Assembly (NCBI GenBank): GCA_018881555.1
Contig: JACAXG010000106.1
Span: forward strand, 1,178,001-1,242,000
Direction of reading: 5' to 3'
Origin: Amblyornis subalaris
Taxonomy: Eukaryota > Chordata > Aves > Passeriformes > Ptilonorhynchidae
DNA: 64,000 bases
The notes beneath the pieces were generated by a model. That model ran no database searches, had not been told where the DNA came from, and was given only the letters and a program-made list of their open reading frames with translations. The translations under genes were made by a program, and so were the position numbers. Shown in pieces: positions 50,969 to 61,395 of this stretch. Each line of letters starts with the position of its first letter. Position 1 is the first letter of the stretch.

Positions 50969-51041
50969 GGTTTATAGGATAAAAACAACTGGATGTTATT
51001 TATAGGGGGTTTTATAGGATAAAAACCAGTAGATGTTATTT
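50969..51041. repeat. Tandem duplication, period 40 bases
   Basis: The word tttataggataaaaac begins at 50971 and again, as tttataggataaaaacc, at 51011. About 33 bases match between copies with a few substitutions (caactggatgttattt against cagtagatgttattt). The copies are diverged, so the duplication is not recent. Confidence 0.85.
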
Positions 51042-51929
51042 GAAATGCACTTAAGGCTTTCCAATAGTTTTTTTAGTAAATTTGATTCGTAAGTGAGGTC
51101 TGAGGTACATTATGCAGTTAAAATCTAAACTTAACTTCACAAATTCAACACCTTAAAATTGTGGAGGTATTTCTGCTACATAGGGACTGTCACACAATTT
51201 TAATCAACTACGAGAACCATTTTTTATGGCTTTTTTTTTATTAGTGGGCTTATTTATTTGGGCTAGTACCATTCTTTTGAGAGGCATACAATGGACTTCC
51301 CTTTCCCTGCCTTCACGGTCCAAGGAGAACAGATGAGAGAAACGTCTTTTCCCTCCCTCAAAGCAGGAGTAAACACACATCCTCCCGTTTGCACCAGGGG
51401 TCCGNGCTGCATATTTCATACACCCCTCTCCCAAAACTCAGCAGAGGATTGCAGAGGTGTAGAACGGGCAGAGCAGCTCCAAACCCTGCCTGAATGCGGA
51501 TGAGAAGGGAGATTTCTCCTTGTCTGTGGCCGTGTCAGTGATGCCAAATTTAACAAGGATTTCAGGGTGGGTGAGGCTGATGCCTCCCTCTCTCCAAGTA
51601 CAAATGGAGTTGGGTATTAACATTCTTTGCCACTTCTGATTGTTGCTGCTTAACACANGAAGCAAATTAGGATCATTTTGTGTCTTTTCAACGTGTAGGA
51701 GGGAGAGTCCTGTTTGAATTTGAACAAGGTCCCTCATTCTTTAACAGGCCGAGTGAAAAGTGTTTCGTGCCATGGAAAAACTCGATTTAAAACTAAAACA
51801 CGGGCGTGTAGCAGAGAGGGGCTCTCCCCGATGTGTGGGGACCAGGGGTGTTTGGATGACTCCCACAGGAATCGCTCTATGCGAGCGGTATGGAAATTAA
51901 ATGGAGAAAAAGTGGTTCAGGGAAGGTGT

Positions 51930-52180
51930 GTTCTGGCAGGAGAGGAGGGGGATGAGGGTGAGAAGGAGTAGGTGGGAGGGAATGAAGCCTGCCAAACAGC
52001 AAAAGACAAAGTTTTTCAGCGGAGCAGAAGAGATGCCTTGTTAGCAGAGGCTGAGCAGAGCACCCGGCAGCACAAAGAGGGATTGGGGATGGCAGCCCGA
52101 GGAGAAACCCCTGAGCCAGAGAGCAGGAGGTGCCTGGAGTGCAGGAGGAGGGTGACCTGGCAGGAAAAGCCAAAGGGCAG
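51930..52180. repeat. Purine-rich, G-run-rich segment
   Basis: The plus strand is dominated by A and G, with runs such as gagaggagggggatgagggt followed by aggtgggagggaatg (about 51939-51984). Four G-runs of three or more occur within about 40 bases, but the middle loop is long, so any G-quadruplex would be weak. The 92-codon frame here reflects composition. Confidence 0.5.
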
Positions 52181-52589
52181 CTTGGGTGGCTTAACTCCTG
52201 CCCAGTCAGTGTGGCTCGAAGGGATTGGTTATGCTGAAGATCCTATTTGAATTTTTATCTTTGCTTTTATTAATGCAATGCAATCTCTCCTCTCAAATCA
52301 CATTTTTATGTGTCTGTGTGCCTATGTATTAGAAGATATATGCATATAAATTGCCTCCCGACTAATTTCCAAAGGGAAAAAAAAGTATTTTCCCAATTTA
52401 CAGGGAGGATTTGTAATATGTAAATGAAAACTTTCAAAATAAGTTTGAAATCAACGCATCTTCAGGACCTCTCCTCTCTGAATAAAAGAGAGGACATCGT
52501 CCCTGCACGGCTCCTGGTTTGTGCAGTGCTGTAATGTTACTGTGCAGGGAGGGAATTCAACTTTCAGGGTGTCACTTACCACCATCCAT

Positions 52590-52860
52590 AGCCCTAAATA
52601 TCGAGTGGTTTATTTATAAATCCAGCATTAATCCTGATACGAAGGCAACGCTCTACTGTACATCAAAATCCTAAGGGATGGAAATCAAAGAAATTTTTCA
52701 CGGACCTAGGAAGCATTTGATATGACAAATACTTCATAAAATTAGAGAAGCCTTATCATTTAAAAGATGAATCGCACTGGGTTGTAACTGCCCTGCTGTG
52801 CTTTGCATTCTGTCTGCTGATATCTGGTATTTCAAGTGTATATATCATCGACCTCCTTAT
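52590..52860. promoter_or_regulatory. Candidate conserved noncoding element
   Basis: A repeat-free block with tttataaatccagcattaat, cctgatacgaaggcaacgct, a TCF/LEF-type atcaaag at 52684-52690, ttcacggacctaggaagcat, gatgaatcgcactgggttgt and an octamer-like ctttgcat at 52801-52808. CpGs persist in five places. Together these suggest a conserved regulatory element, with no direct proof. Confidence 0.35.
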
Positions 52861-53839
52861 CTGTACTTTACAATCTTTTTTCTTTTTTTTTTTGGTGTTG
52901 TTACAGAATTTCTGCTGATTCCTCATCTTTAAATTTAGTTTTGGAAGTGTTGGTTGGTTAATTTAAAGTATGCTTAAGGTAACATTTAAGCTCAAATTAC
53001 TGTTCTGGGATTTCTGGGGAGGGGGGAGGAAAACTTTATTTTATGTTCTGTCTCTTCCTCCAAGAACACCAGGGAAAACAGATCTCTGGTACAAGCCACA
53101 CACATGACAAGAAAAGATACTGTGTTTTTCTCAGTAATTTATCACCTTCTGTATGATGGAAAGCCTAGTTTTCCAAAAGAAATATCAGGGAGGGAAAAAA
53201 ATACCCTGAAACAAACTCATATTCAATACAGGTGAGGGACTCAGTGATTCAAACCCAAGCTTATTTCCTGTGTTTCTGATAGATTTCGGTCTACTAGTTG
53301 CAAATTCTAATGGGGATGCTCAGGAATGACCCTGCTCTGTAATTATTGCCTGGTTTGGGGTGGGTTTTGGGGGGAAAGTTGTTATTCCATGAAAAATCTG
53401 TTTAGACGTTTCATAACACATCCCAAATGAACACCATTTTCCGGCTGTTTTCAACCCAGCAAAATGTGATGTGTCATTGTGACTGTAACAGAGGACCATA
53501 TTTTTAAACAGATGTCATTTTTCTTGTGATTACTGTATTCCATTATGAATCACCGCCGTTGGAAGGGGGGAAAAGGATCTCATCTCCAAATGTACAAAAC
53601 TTCATACCTGAAATACAGTGCGTTCTGGAAATAGCAACAATGGGACACAGTAGTCCTCCTCCCCTGTCAGCCTCGAATGCAGAGAGCTCCTCAGAGAAGC
53701 AAAGCTGAGGCCTTAGAAGATATTACTAGGTATTAAAGATATGAATTCGTATATCAAAACCAGCATATTNCAATACCAACAAAGCCTTTCAGTATAAACA
53801 AACATAATTGATAGCTTTGGGTATCAAATGATCTATAAA
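52861..53839. other. Noncoding DNA, no gene seen
   Basis: Includes a T11 run at 52883-52893 and a G-run-containing tggggaggggggagg near 53018-53032. No gene or transposon was recognised. Confidence 0.55.
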
Positions 53840-54120
53840 GTACTTTATTTCGCGTAAGATGGTTGCGGAGGTTTAATATCCAGGAGAAAGTTGCTGTAAA
53901 ATGCCATAATGCTGCACATAAGAGAGCTGCTAATTAGAATTGTCAATCAGAGATTGATCACTGCCTCATAAACTGCACAAGACGCTGTGCATCCAAGCAA
54001 TTGTGTTATCTTAAGGGGACAAGGAACTGCGGCGTTGGGCTCGGAGCTGTCAGCGGGATTTCACGGAGCGAAGGTCTGTTCCATCTCTGCAGTCTGTCGA
54101 GCAGCCTTGCAGAGAACACC
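53840..54120. promoter_or_regulatory. Strong candidate conserved noncoding element
   Basis: The block has a homeodomain word taattag at 53931-53937 directly followed by a PBX-MEIS composite site on the minus strand (TGATTGACAA, 53940-53949; consensus TGATTGACAG) and a further gattgatca at 53953-53961. Upstream are tttcgcgtaagatggttgcg and atgccataatgctgcacata. Downstream, CpG-rich words at 54028-54075 (for example gcggcgttgggctcgg) continue the patch. Tight clustering of TAAT, PBX/MEIS and retained CpGs, without simple repeats or frames, is typical of ancient vertebrate enhancers. It ends about 190 bases before the large CR1 copy. Confidence 0.42.
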
Positions 54121-54309
54121 TAGAGCATCCTGAGCTTCACAGCCTGCTCAGAAAGGAATGCTCTGCTGTGATATAACACATCTGTAATATTCTTTTTTAA
54201 TACGGAAAAATATATTGTAGTGTCATGATCGCTTGCCCATTTTCTTCTCTTGCGTGTCTGTACGTTAAAGGAAGATGTCAATGGACAGGCTCTTCCCTAA
54301 AGTCAGACC
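54121..54309. other. Short noncoding spacer
   Basis: AT-rich DNA between the candidate element and the CR1 copy. Nothing recognisable; the CR1 boundary within 54283-54312 is uncertain. Confidence 0.5.
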
Positions 54310-54826
54310 CCTAGTCAGAGCACTGCATCCAGCTCCNGGGNCCCCNACACAAGAAGGATGTGGAGCTGCTGGAGCAGGTCCAGAGGAGCCCATGGAGATG
54401 CTCTGAGGGCTGGAGCCTCTCTGCTCTGGANCCAGGCTGGGAGAGCTGGGGGTGTTCACCTGGAGAAGAGAAGGCTCCAAGGAGACCTCAGAGCCCCTNC
54501 CAGTGCCTAAAGGGACAAGTGAGATGAAGAGGGACTTGGGACAAGGGCTTGGGGGTGACAGGACAAGGGGGAATGGCTTCAAACTGAAAAAAAGCAGGAT
54601 TAGATGGGATCATAAGAAGAAATTCTTCCTTGTGAGGCTGATGAGGCCCTGGCACAGGTTGCCCAGAGAAGCTGTGGCTGCTCCACCCCTGGAAGTGTCC
54701 AAGGCCAGGTTGGANGGGGCTTGGAGCAAAAGCTGGTTTGGTGGAAGGTGATCCTGTCCATGGCAGGGGGTTGGAACCAGATGATTTTTATGGTCCCTTC
54801 AAACCCAAATCATCTGATGATTTGAT
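54310..54826 (+). mobile_element. CR1 LINE, longest copy in the window
   Basis: About 517 bases of CR1 3' sequence: the cactgcatccagctcc region, agaaggatgtggagctgctg, agggctggagcctctctgct, ctggagaagagaaggctcca, ggacaagggggaatggcttc, gttgcccagagaagctgtgg and aaggccaggttgga, ending in a gatgattttt/ggtcccttcaaaccc word and a decayed tail catctgatgatttgatg. It spans the C-terminal part of ORF2 plus the 3' UTR. Four Ns at 54337-54346 and 54431 fall in the 5' part. It has more mismatches than the copies at 9.36 or 43.45 kb and is probably older. Confidence 0.95.
54452..54751 (+). pseudogene. CR1 ORF2 C-terminal remnant
   Basis: One plus-strand frame keeps residues resembling the C-terminal end of the CR1 endonuclease/reverse-transcriptase protein: a TRGNGFKLK motif, then a KKFFLVRLMRPWHRLPREAV stretch and a PLEVSKARL motif. 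These lie C-terminal to the reverse-transcriptase domain, none of which is present. The frame has in-line Ns and lacks the rest of the protein, so it is a dead fragment, included because it is the only recognisable protein trace in the window. Confidence 0.85.
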
Positions 54827-57800
54827 GAAAATAGCCTCAGGTACTTCACCAAGAAACAAATTAAAATTTCATACCATTTCTATGCATACAAAGAAGANAG
54901 GGCAAAGAATTCATTTTCTGGTATAGTAAATACATTATAAAAGAAGTTGGTAGCTACTACTTTCTCAATAAACTAAAGACAAATCTCATTGTATATTAAC
55001 AGCAGCCTGATATATTAAAATGTCCTTTCTGCTTGANTTTTTGGTATTATCTGGTTCTAGCTATATAAATTGTGTCCTTGGAATAGCAAAGTGTCTCCTC
55101 AACTTTCAGATATCCAAAAAGAGACTGGGTACAGTCTGCTAAGAGATTGGGGATGGCAATGCCATGTAGCTGCTGAGGGACAAGAAATTTTAAAATAACT
55201 GTGATCAAAATATTTGTATTTCTCCACATGATAAAATACTATCAATCAAAACATATCTTTAGAGCGTCTGAAAGGAAGAAATTCTAGGAAAGTAAAATTT
55301 TGTATCTCCAGAAAAGCCTGGTGAGCTAACTCAATGTCAGCTCTGCTAAAGGGGGCAAAGCAGAGGTCAGGGTTGGAGTTTGGTGGGAAACAAATCAATA
55401 AAATGACTGCCTTAAGCTTGTGGAGGGTCAGGGAGCATTGGTGTACCTAAAGCAAGGCAGGATCATCCTGATGTCTGTGAGTTGTCAGTCAGAGATATGG
55501 GTGCAAGTTGCCTACTTTGGGATCTGAGGGCTGCAGAGTAATTTAGGTGGGAAAGGGGACCCAGAAGGTCTTGGGTCAGACTGACTGTTCCAGAAGGGTC
55601 AGCTCTGGGGTCTGACTCACTTGTCTGGGGCTTGATCCGCTTGGATCCTGAAAGTCTATGAAGCTGGAGGTGGGCAAGCTGCTTGACTGCTATCATGGGG
55701 GAAAAGGCTTTCTTCATAACTGCTCTGAGTCACTCTNCCTTAGTTTTGAAAGATTAGAGCGATAAATGAAAAGATGGAGGTGATAGTGACTCATTCATGG
55801 CCAAAAATAAAATTACCTTAGGATATCGTCTTGAAGAAAGACAGCAAGGCTCATCCGGACCCCAGATTTATTTTATGGCTCTTGTGACTAGCCATGGGAA
55901 ACAACGTCTTGCACTTAAGGCTCATTTGTAGTGTTTTGCAAAACAATTCTCAAACTGTAAGTGCTAGGAAGGTTAATTTAATACAGAGTTAACGAAGAGA
56001 CTCAATAACTCATCCTCCCTAATGTTAATCATTCAAAACATCTTTACTTCTTAACTGACTACTGTCAATTACCATCTCTTAGAGATGCTGAATAGGTAAT
56101 TTCTTGTATACTGATTCTTGTCAGTATTTTATAAAACAGCCAACATCTCATTCAGAAAGCTTGAATTTGGAAAGAACAAAAAGCCCTGTTAGAACAGATG
56201 GTTTCTGTGATTGACGCCCTAATGCACAGTTTCAACTCTGTCTAGTCACTTTAACAGGAAAGTGTTTTAAGGATTCACCAGTTGGCTTGTCAAATTAGCA
56301 TCAGAGACCAGTTTGGCTGTAAAATCACAGGCATAAATCATTGGGTGACCCGAGGGTGGATGAAGTATTGGCTAAAAGGAAACTTTTAACTTGAAGAGAA
56401 GCCTTTCCTGTGCTCTCAGAACATCACTGAGCAGGGAGGTTGACCCGTTGAAGCTGACCTCTCCTGTGCAGAATCTGCATCCCTCTACCATGAAGTTGGG
56501 GAGGTTGCTACTGATCTACCATGAAACAGCAGCAGGGACAAGAAGGAACGTTTTTGAGTCCTTAATGCCAGGGTCTGATGCCCCCATGATCCAGCTTCTG
56601 CTGAGATTTTGACTCCAGACCATCCCTGGAGGGGTGTTCAGAAAACCAAATTTAACTGAACTGACAGCGGTGGGGTAACATCTTACAGACAAGGAGGCAT
56701 AGTTCATTAAATCAAACATCACATCCTTTGTGCTGCTTCCATCACTTTGTTCTCAGCAAATTTGACTTCTGTAAAAGTGCTTGGCTTAGGTCAAATTCTA
56801 TTTAGGTCTTTCTGTTGTGTAAAAAGCCTTTAGCAGCCAAGGAGGGGGGAAAGATGTGTCAAGCCATCTANTTCACTGAAAAAAGTATTTGGGTATTTAC
56901 TCAATGCAATTGTGCATTATGAATAATGCCAGAAGATTTCTCTAAATAGAATAAGACCTGTAAAAAATCCTGCCTCTTAACGGATGTGACTTTCCAATTC
57001 CTCCTTAAGTTTGCAGACAATATTTTTATGCCAGTAATATGTGCCTGACACGAGAGAGGGAGAGAGCTGTAGAAACTGGAGAGAAAAATAACTGCAGAGG
57101 ANAAGAACAAGGAGATGGTTGGGGTAGAGTGAAAAAGAGAAAACGTAAGCAAATAAAAAGGGAAGGGGAAAAGGGCAAAATAAAAAAGTATTTCAAGCAA
57201 TGGGAGATAGAGGGATGAGTAGGAGGTGGCAGGTTTGAAACAACAAGCTATGAAGTGTAGGATAAGCTTTGAAACTCCTGCTGCAGGATGTTAGGAAAAT
57301 TTGTACTCTCTCCATCGCATTTTCACAGTCAATATTACTTCCATATGCTGTACATGTTCAGCTTAGATGTCTTTAGCAGAGAGGAGAAAATAGGAAAGGC
57401 ATAGTAAAGAGACTTTAAGTTCAAGTAGAAGCTGGACACGTTCATTGAAGATGAATCCCCTGTGGGTAACTTACTGCTTGGAAAGAACATCTGGTGGGTG
57501 CTGAGCCTTTGGGGTGGGACGGGCAGGGGCTTTGCCTTGTCCCTGGTGTTGGAGTTGGGATGTGGGATCTGGCACTGCTGCTTTGGGCCTCTGCTGCTGC
57601 TCCTGTGTTGGGAAGGAAAACCAGGCCAGCAGAAAAGCACAGTCAGTGCATGCTACAAAAGAAACTTGGGCCCTAAAAAGCAAGATGCCAGCATAGCCAG
57701 ATGGTTTCCAAAGGGTTAATATCCATTTGCCTTTGCCCTTCAGCTTCCCTGGCTTTCCTCTCTCTCCCTTCCTCCTGATGCGGTGGTTTCCAGTTGCCAC

Positions 57801-57959
57801 CTTCTTTACGACATTGCAGAGCCCCGTCCTTTTCCGCAAGCACACTCTGTCCTGATGGCTCCCCAGGCAGGGATTATCCCTCCCCACTCACTGTTTAGAC
57901 CTACGCTGTGCTCAAGTGCAGTTTTTGCTAATCTCCTTCACTCTGAGGAATTCCCAATA
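54827..57959. other. Noncoding DNA, no gene seen
   Basis: AT-rich to 57.2 kb, then a moderately GC-rich part at 57.48-57.9 kb with overlapping frames on both strands (138 codons at 57471-57887 minus; 85 codons at 57462-57719 plus). None has a family signature. No further repeats were recognised. Confidence 0.55.
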
Positions 57960-58090
57960 TTTATCTAGAGCATATGCAAGGGTTTCTTCGGAAAGACGAG
58001 CGCGAGGCTCTTCTCTGTTCGAATGCGGTTTGAACCGCACGGTTGAGCTGTGTGAGGCGGTCATTTGGAACCAGAGGAACTCNTAAAATT
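57960..58090. promoter_or_regulatory. CpG-rich block with a palindrome
   Basis: Eight or so CpGs lie within about 75 bases (57988-58060), including gacgagcgcgaggctc and ttcgaatgcgg. A perfect inverted repeat, tgcggtt-tg-aaccgca, sits at 58024-58039 and could bind a dimeric factor. The surroundings are CpG-poor. It may be a regulatory element; nothing else identifies it. Confidence 0.33.
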
Positions 58091-58499
58091 GCTGTTTGCT
58101 TGGTGCCATAAGGCTGTGCTGGTGGGATTCACAGCTCCGGGCCCTGTGCTGCACATCCTCAGCAGAATGATCAGGCAACTGGATCCTGCGTCATTCCCGT
58201 ACAAATTATGTTTGGTTGAGCCAGTGCAGAGGTGTGAGGTGGTACAGGAGAGTGGGTGCATGGCCCTGGTTTAGGGTGCAAAGGACTCATTCTGTGACTT
58301 TCCCAATCATGATTTTGTTTTTCCCCTTTCAGTAGACCCATTCCCTTTTTATGTATTTCCCTAAGGAAAACACGGTGGTCCAAGCACTTCTTTTTTCCCT
58401 CTTGTAGGCTTTCAAAAGTGTGGAAGATGCTGCCTTGCAAGCAATGGCCAAGCTTTATTTTAACCTGATTAATTTTTTTGGATGGTGAATTATGGAAAA

Positions 58500-58960
58500 T
58501 TAACGAACACATTACACATAAATTTTCAAAGTACTCTTACTGTGCTTTGCAAAATGTCATCTCTGCTTAGACTGAGAGGAATTTTGCATTTGTGTAAGAA
58601 ATACAATGCTGCAAATACAATGACATGTATTCCAAAGTTCCATGTCTAAAATGCAATCAAAATTGAGAGATTATACGTGCCTATAAAACAGAAATACTTT
58701 TATCTGCTTCTCAATGATAATTTTATATAATTTATTGTATGTGGAATATAATGATAAACTGGCTGCTTAATTTCAAATCTGAAATGATAAAACCCCACAC
58801 AGTTGTAAAGGGAATCATTTGTGTAAGTTGGCAGTTTGTAATCCTTTCTAACCACTTCTTTGAGCCAGCATAGCATCACAGACACAGCTTATCACCCACT
58901 GCATAAGGGAATTAAGTCAGTTTTACTGAGAGTATAGAGGACTATTTACCTCCGACAAAA
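58500..58960. promoter_or_regulatory. Candidate conserved noncoding element, AT-rich
   Basis: A 460-base repeat-free AT-rich block without N, with octamer-like and homeodomain words such as attttgcatttgtg near 58581-58594, gataattttatataatttat near 58716-58735 and ctgcttaatttcaaatctga near 58763-58782. The unbroken, non-repetitive character of this part is the main argument. It may equally be neutral AT-rich DNA. Confidence 0.22.
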
Positions 58961-61310
58961 TTACAAGGTAATAAATACAAGTAATGTCAAAGTTTAACTA
59001 CCCAAACCATTGTTAATTACCCATTTCCAGATGATTATTAGAAGAAAAAAGAAATAAAAAAAAAATTACTTTTTCCCTGCATGAAATGCTTCTAAGAAAC
59101 TTCAAGTGAGAATAGTATAAGAGTGCCTCCAAGTGGCTTCTATCTAAATTCCACTTCAGACAAACAGTGGAAACAAGCTTTAGGAATAAGTTCACAAAAC
59201 CAAGCTAAACCAATCCTGCCTTTTTTTTCGTTTGTTTTCCCCTCTTAGTCCATTTCATTCTTTACACCACTATAGATGTTTATGTGTACTAGTCAGTGAG
59301 GCTTGCTGTGTGTTATTAGGAAACCATAAGAAAAGGATATTTAATCTAAATCAGTGTTCTTAGATGCTTGTTTTTATGTCCTACACTTGCAGAGGACATC
59401 CTTAAACCCATTTTACTGGTGAAATTAAGTTTATTGACACAGTATGTCATGGCGTTTGTGTTTCTTTGAAGAAATTTTCTTTGCTATGGCTTTTGTGGTG
59501 TCTCCAGCTCAAAGGTCCAAAGTAGTACCAACTTCTGATCCACACCCTGGATGCGTTCTCTTGTGCACGTTCTCTGCCTCACTGCCATGGACGTCCATGT
59601 GGGGAGAAAGGACAGGCTGGGCAACGGGGAGACTTTTTACTCCAGGATTGAAAGTAAATGGAGGGACTCAGAGAAAGGGAAGATGTATGGATTCAGTCAG
59701 CTGTGATCTGGNAGTGCTGAAAAGACTGGAGGAGTCTGTACCCTCACTCACACTGGATGGTTACTTTTGTGTGCTGGAAAACCACAGGAAAAGAGAGAAG
59801 AGTGTCACCCTGTGCTCTTGGAGTTCTGGGCTTTAGATAGACCAAAGGAGCATTTTAATACAAACCCCTCTTGGTTCTGAAACTCATTAGAACGAGAAGA
59901 AAAATCTTCAAAACCTACAAAAGTAAAGTACTTTTTTTTCTGCTGTGCGAGTGAGGTCTGGCTGTTTCCGGAGCTCGCGGAGACAGACAGCATCAGCCTG
60001 CTCAAAAAGGGTTAGAAAAATCCATGGATAGCAAGTCCATAAAAATATACTGATGGATGGGAACAGGCAGAGATGTCTGCACTAATGTCCCTAATCCAGG
60101 AAACGTGGATGTTGGAGAAGACTGTGAACCACAGGAAGTCATGCAGGCTCTCCCAGCTGGATTAAATGGATCAAAGGTCTCACCTAGNAGGGAATTTTTT
60201 TGCCATTAAAAGAGATTATACCCCACATGTTGAAGCCAATTGATTACAGAATGGTTGCTTTTCCCTTTTTTTCCCTCTGTACTAGAAAATTTGTAGCTGT
60301 AGTCCTGAAGTTTTCATCACCAAAGATGAAAATAACTCCTATAAAGGAGACTTTGTGTGGAATTTAAGAATAACACCAAATTATACACGGGAACAAATCT
60401 ACANGTTTCATGAGCTTCATGTGGCTTTTTCTTACAGGTGTCTCAAGTTATTGTATCCTTTTTAAGCAGGAGATAACTTGATATCTGGGAGAAAATCACT
60501 GTCTAAGAAACCTACGAATTTAAATTATCCCGCATGATTGACAGGTTTTAACACCCACAACTAATATGGAGCTGCTTGATGGCAGACTTCACAGTTTACA
60601 GATAGATTAAAAGGAAGCAAGAAACTTGTTCTTACTTTAAAGTGAGCCCGTGTAGCATATATCCAGGCTTCCTTTGAATAAGCAGTCTGTTTTTCAGAGA
60701 GAAACCACCTGATATACATTTAAGAGAACACAGAAAAGAAAAATCCGTGTTGCACTCGTTGATTTGTGGTTTTGTAGAGGTCTTTATAAAGACAGTAGCA
60801 CCTATTTTTACATGACTATCTACACATTAAAGAGTGGNGACCTAGGTTTAGATGTGAAATTAATAACACCAACAATCCAGCCTGGGAAAGCACAAATATC
60901 CAGTGTTTTTAACCTGCATTGAGATTTCCCTTTGCTCTCAATGAATGCTTGCTTTTTTTATCTTTTTTTTTCTGAATGTTTTCTGTGTCAATCCAAAGAC
61001 TGTTGTTTTCTTTTTTTTTTGCTTTGTAAAGATAAATCATGTTTAGCTCACTTCGAGGTTTAAGCGTGAAACACTTTCAATAGTGATTTGCAGTTTAGTA
61101 ATCCTTGGAATGGCTTTGTTGGAGAAAAGAGCTTTGTCAGAGATCAGTCTGCAGGAAACAGAGATTTAAGAGACTAGCTGAAATAGCGGGGAAGTTTGGG
61201 AAAGCATATCTGAACAACCTATCTGAGAGGAAAATGGTAAACGGGAAAAAGTACTGACAGAATTTTCTCAGGTCATAATATGCAGTTTATGCAGCTGGCA
61301 CATAATTATA
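58961..61310. other. Noncoding AT-rich DNA, no gene seen
   Basis: No gene or recognised repeat. T-runs occur near 60.96-61.02 kb. The 130-codon frame at 59444-59836 contains an N and has no domain resemblance. Confidence 0.55.
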
Positions 61311-61395
61311 GCATGGTTTAGGTTGGAAGGGACCCTAAAGATCCTCTAGTTCCAGTCCTCTTGCCATGGGTAGGGACACATTCCACCAGAATAAT
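61311..61395 (-). mobile_element. CR1 LINE 3' end fragment, reverse orientation
   Basis: Plus-strand words atggtttaggttggaaggga, ccctaaagatcctctagttc, cttgccatgggtagggacac and attccaccaga are the reverse complement of the CR1 3' end. The tail itself is almost lost (only the gcatggtt side remains) and similarity ends by about 61395. It is an old, short copy. Confidence 0.9.

Larger units (their letters stand above)
50326..52589. other. Noncoding DNA, AT-rich then purine-rich
   Basis: The 50.4-51.2 kb part is strongly AT-rich and holds the 40-base-period tandem duplication listed separately. The 51.93-52.18 kb part is purine-rich on the plus strand. Frames (127 codons or fewer) overlap on both strands and show no family. 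Confidence 0.55.

Noticed and set aside
51939..51984. Possible G-quadruplex
   Set aside because: G-runs are present but one loop is about 15 bases, so a stable structure is unlikely.
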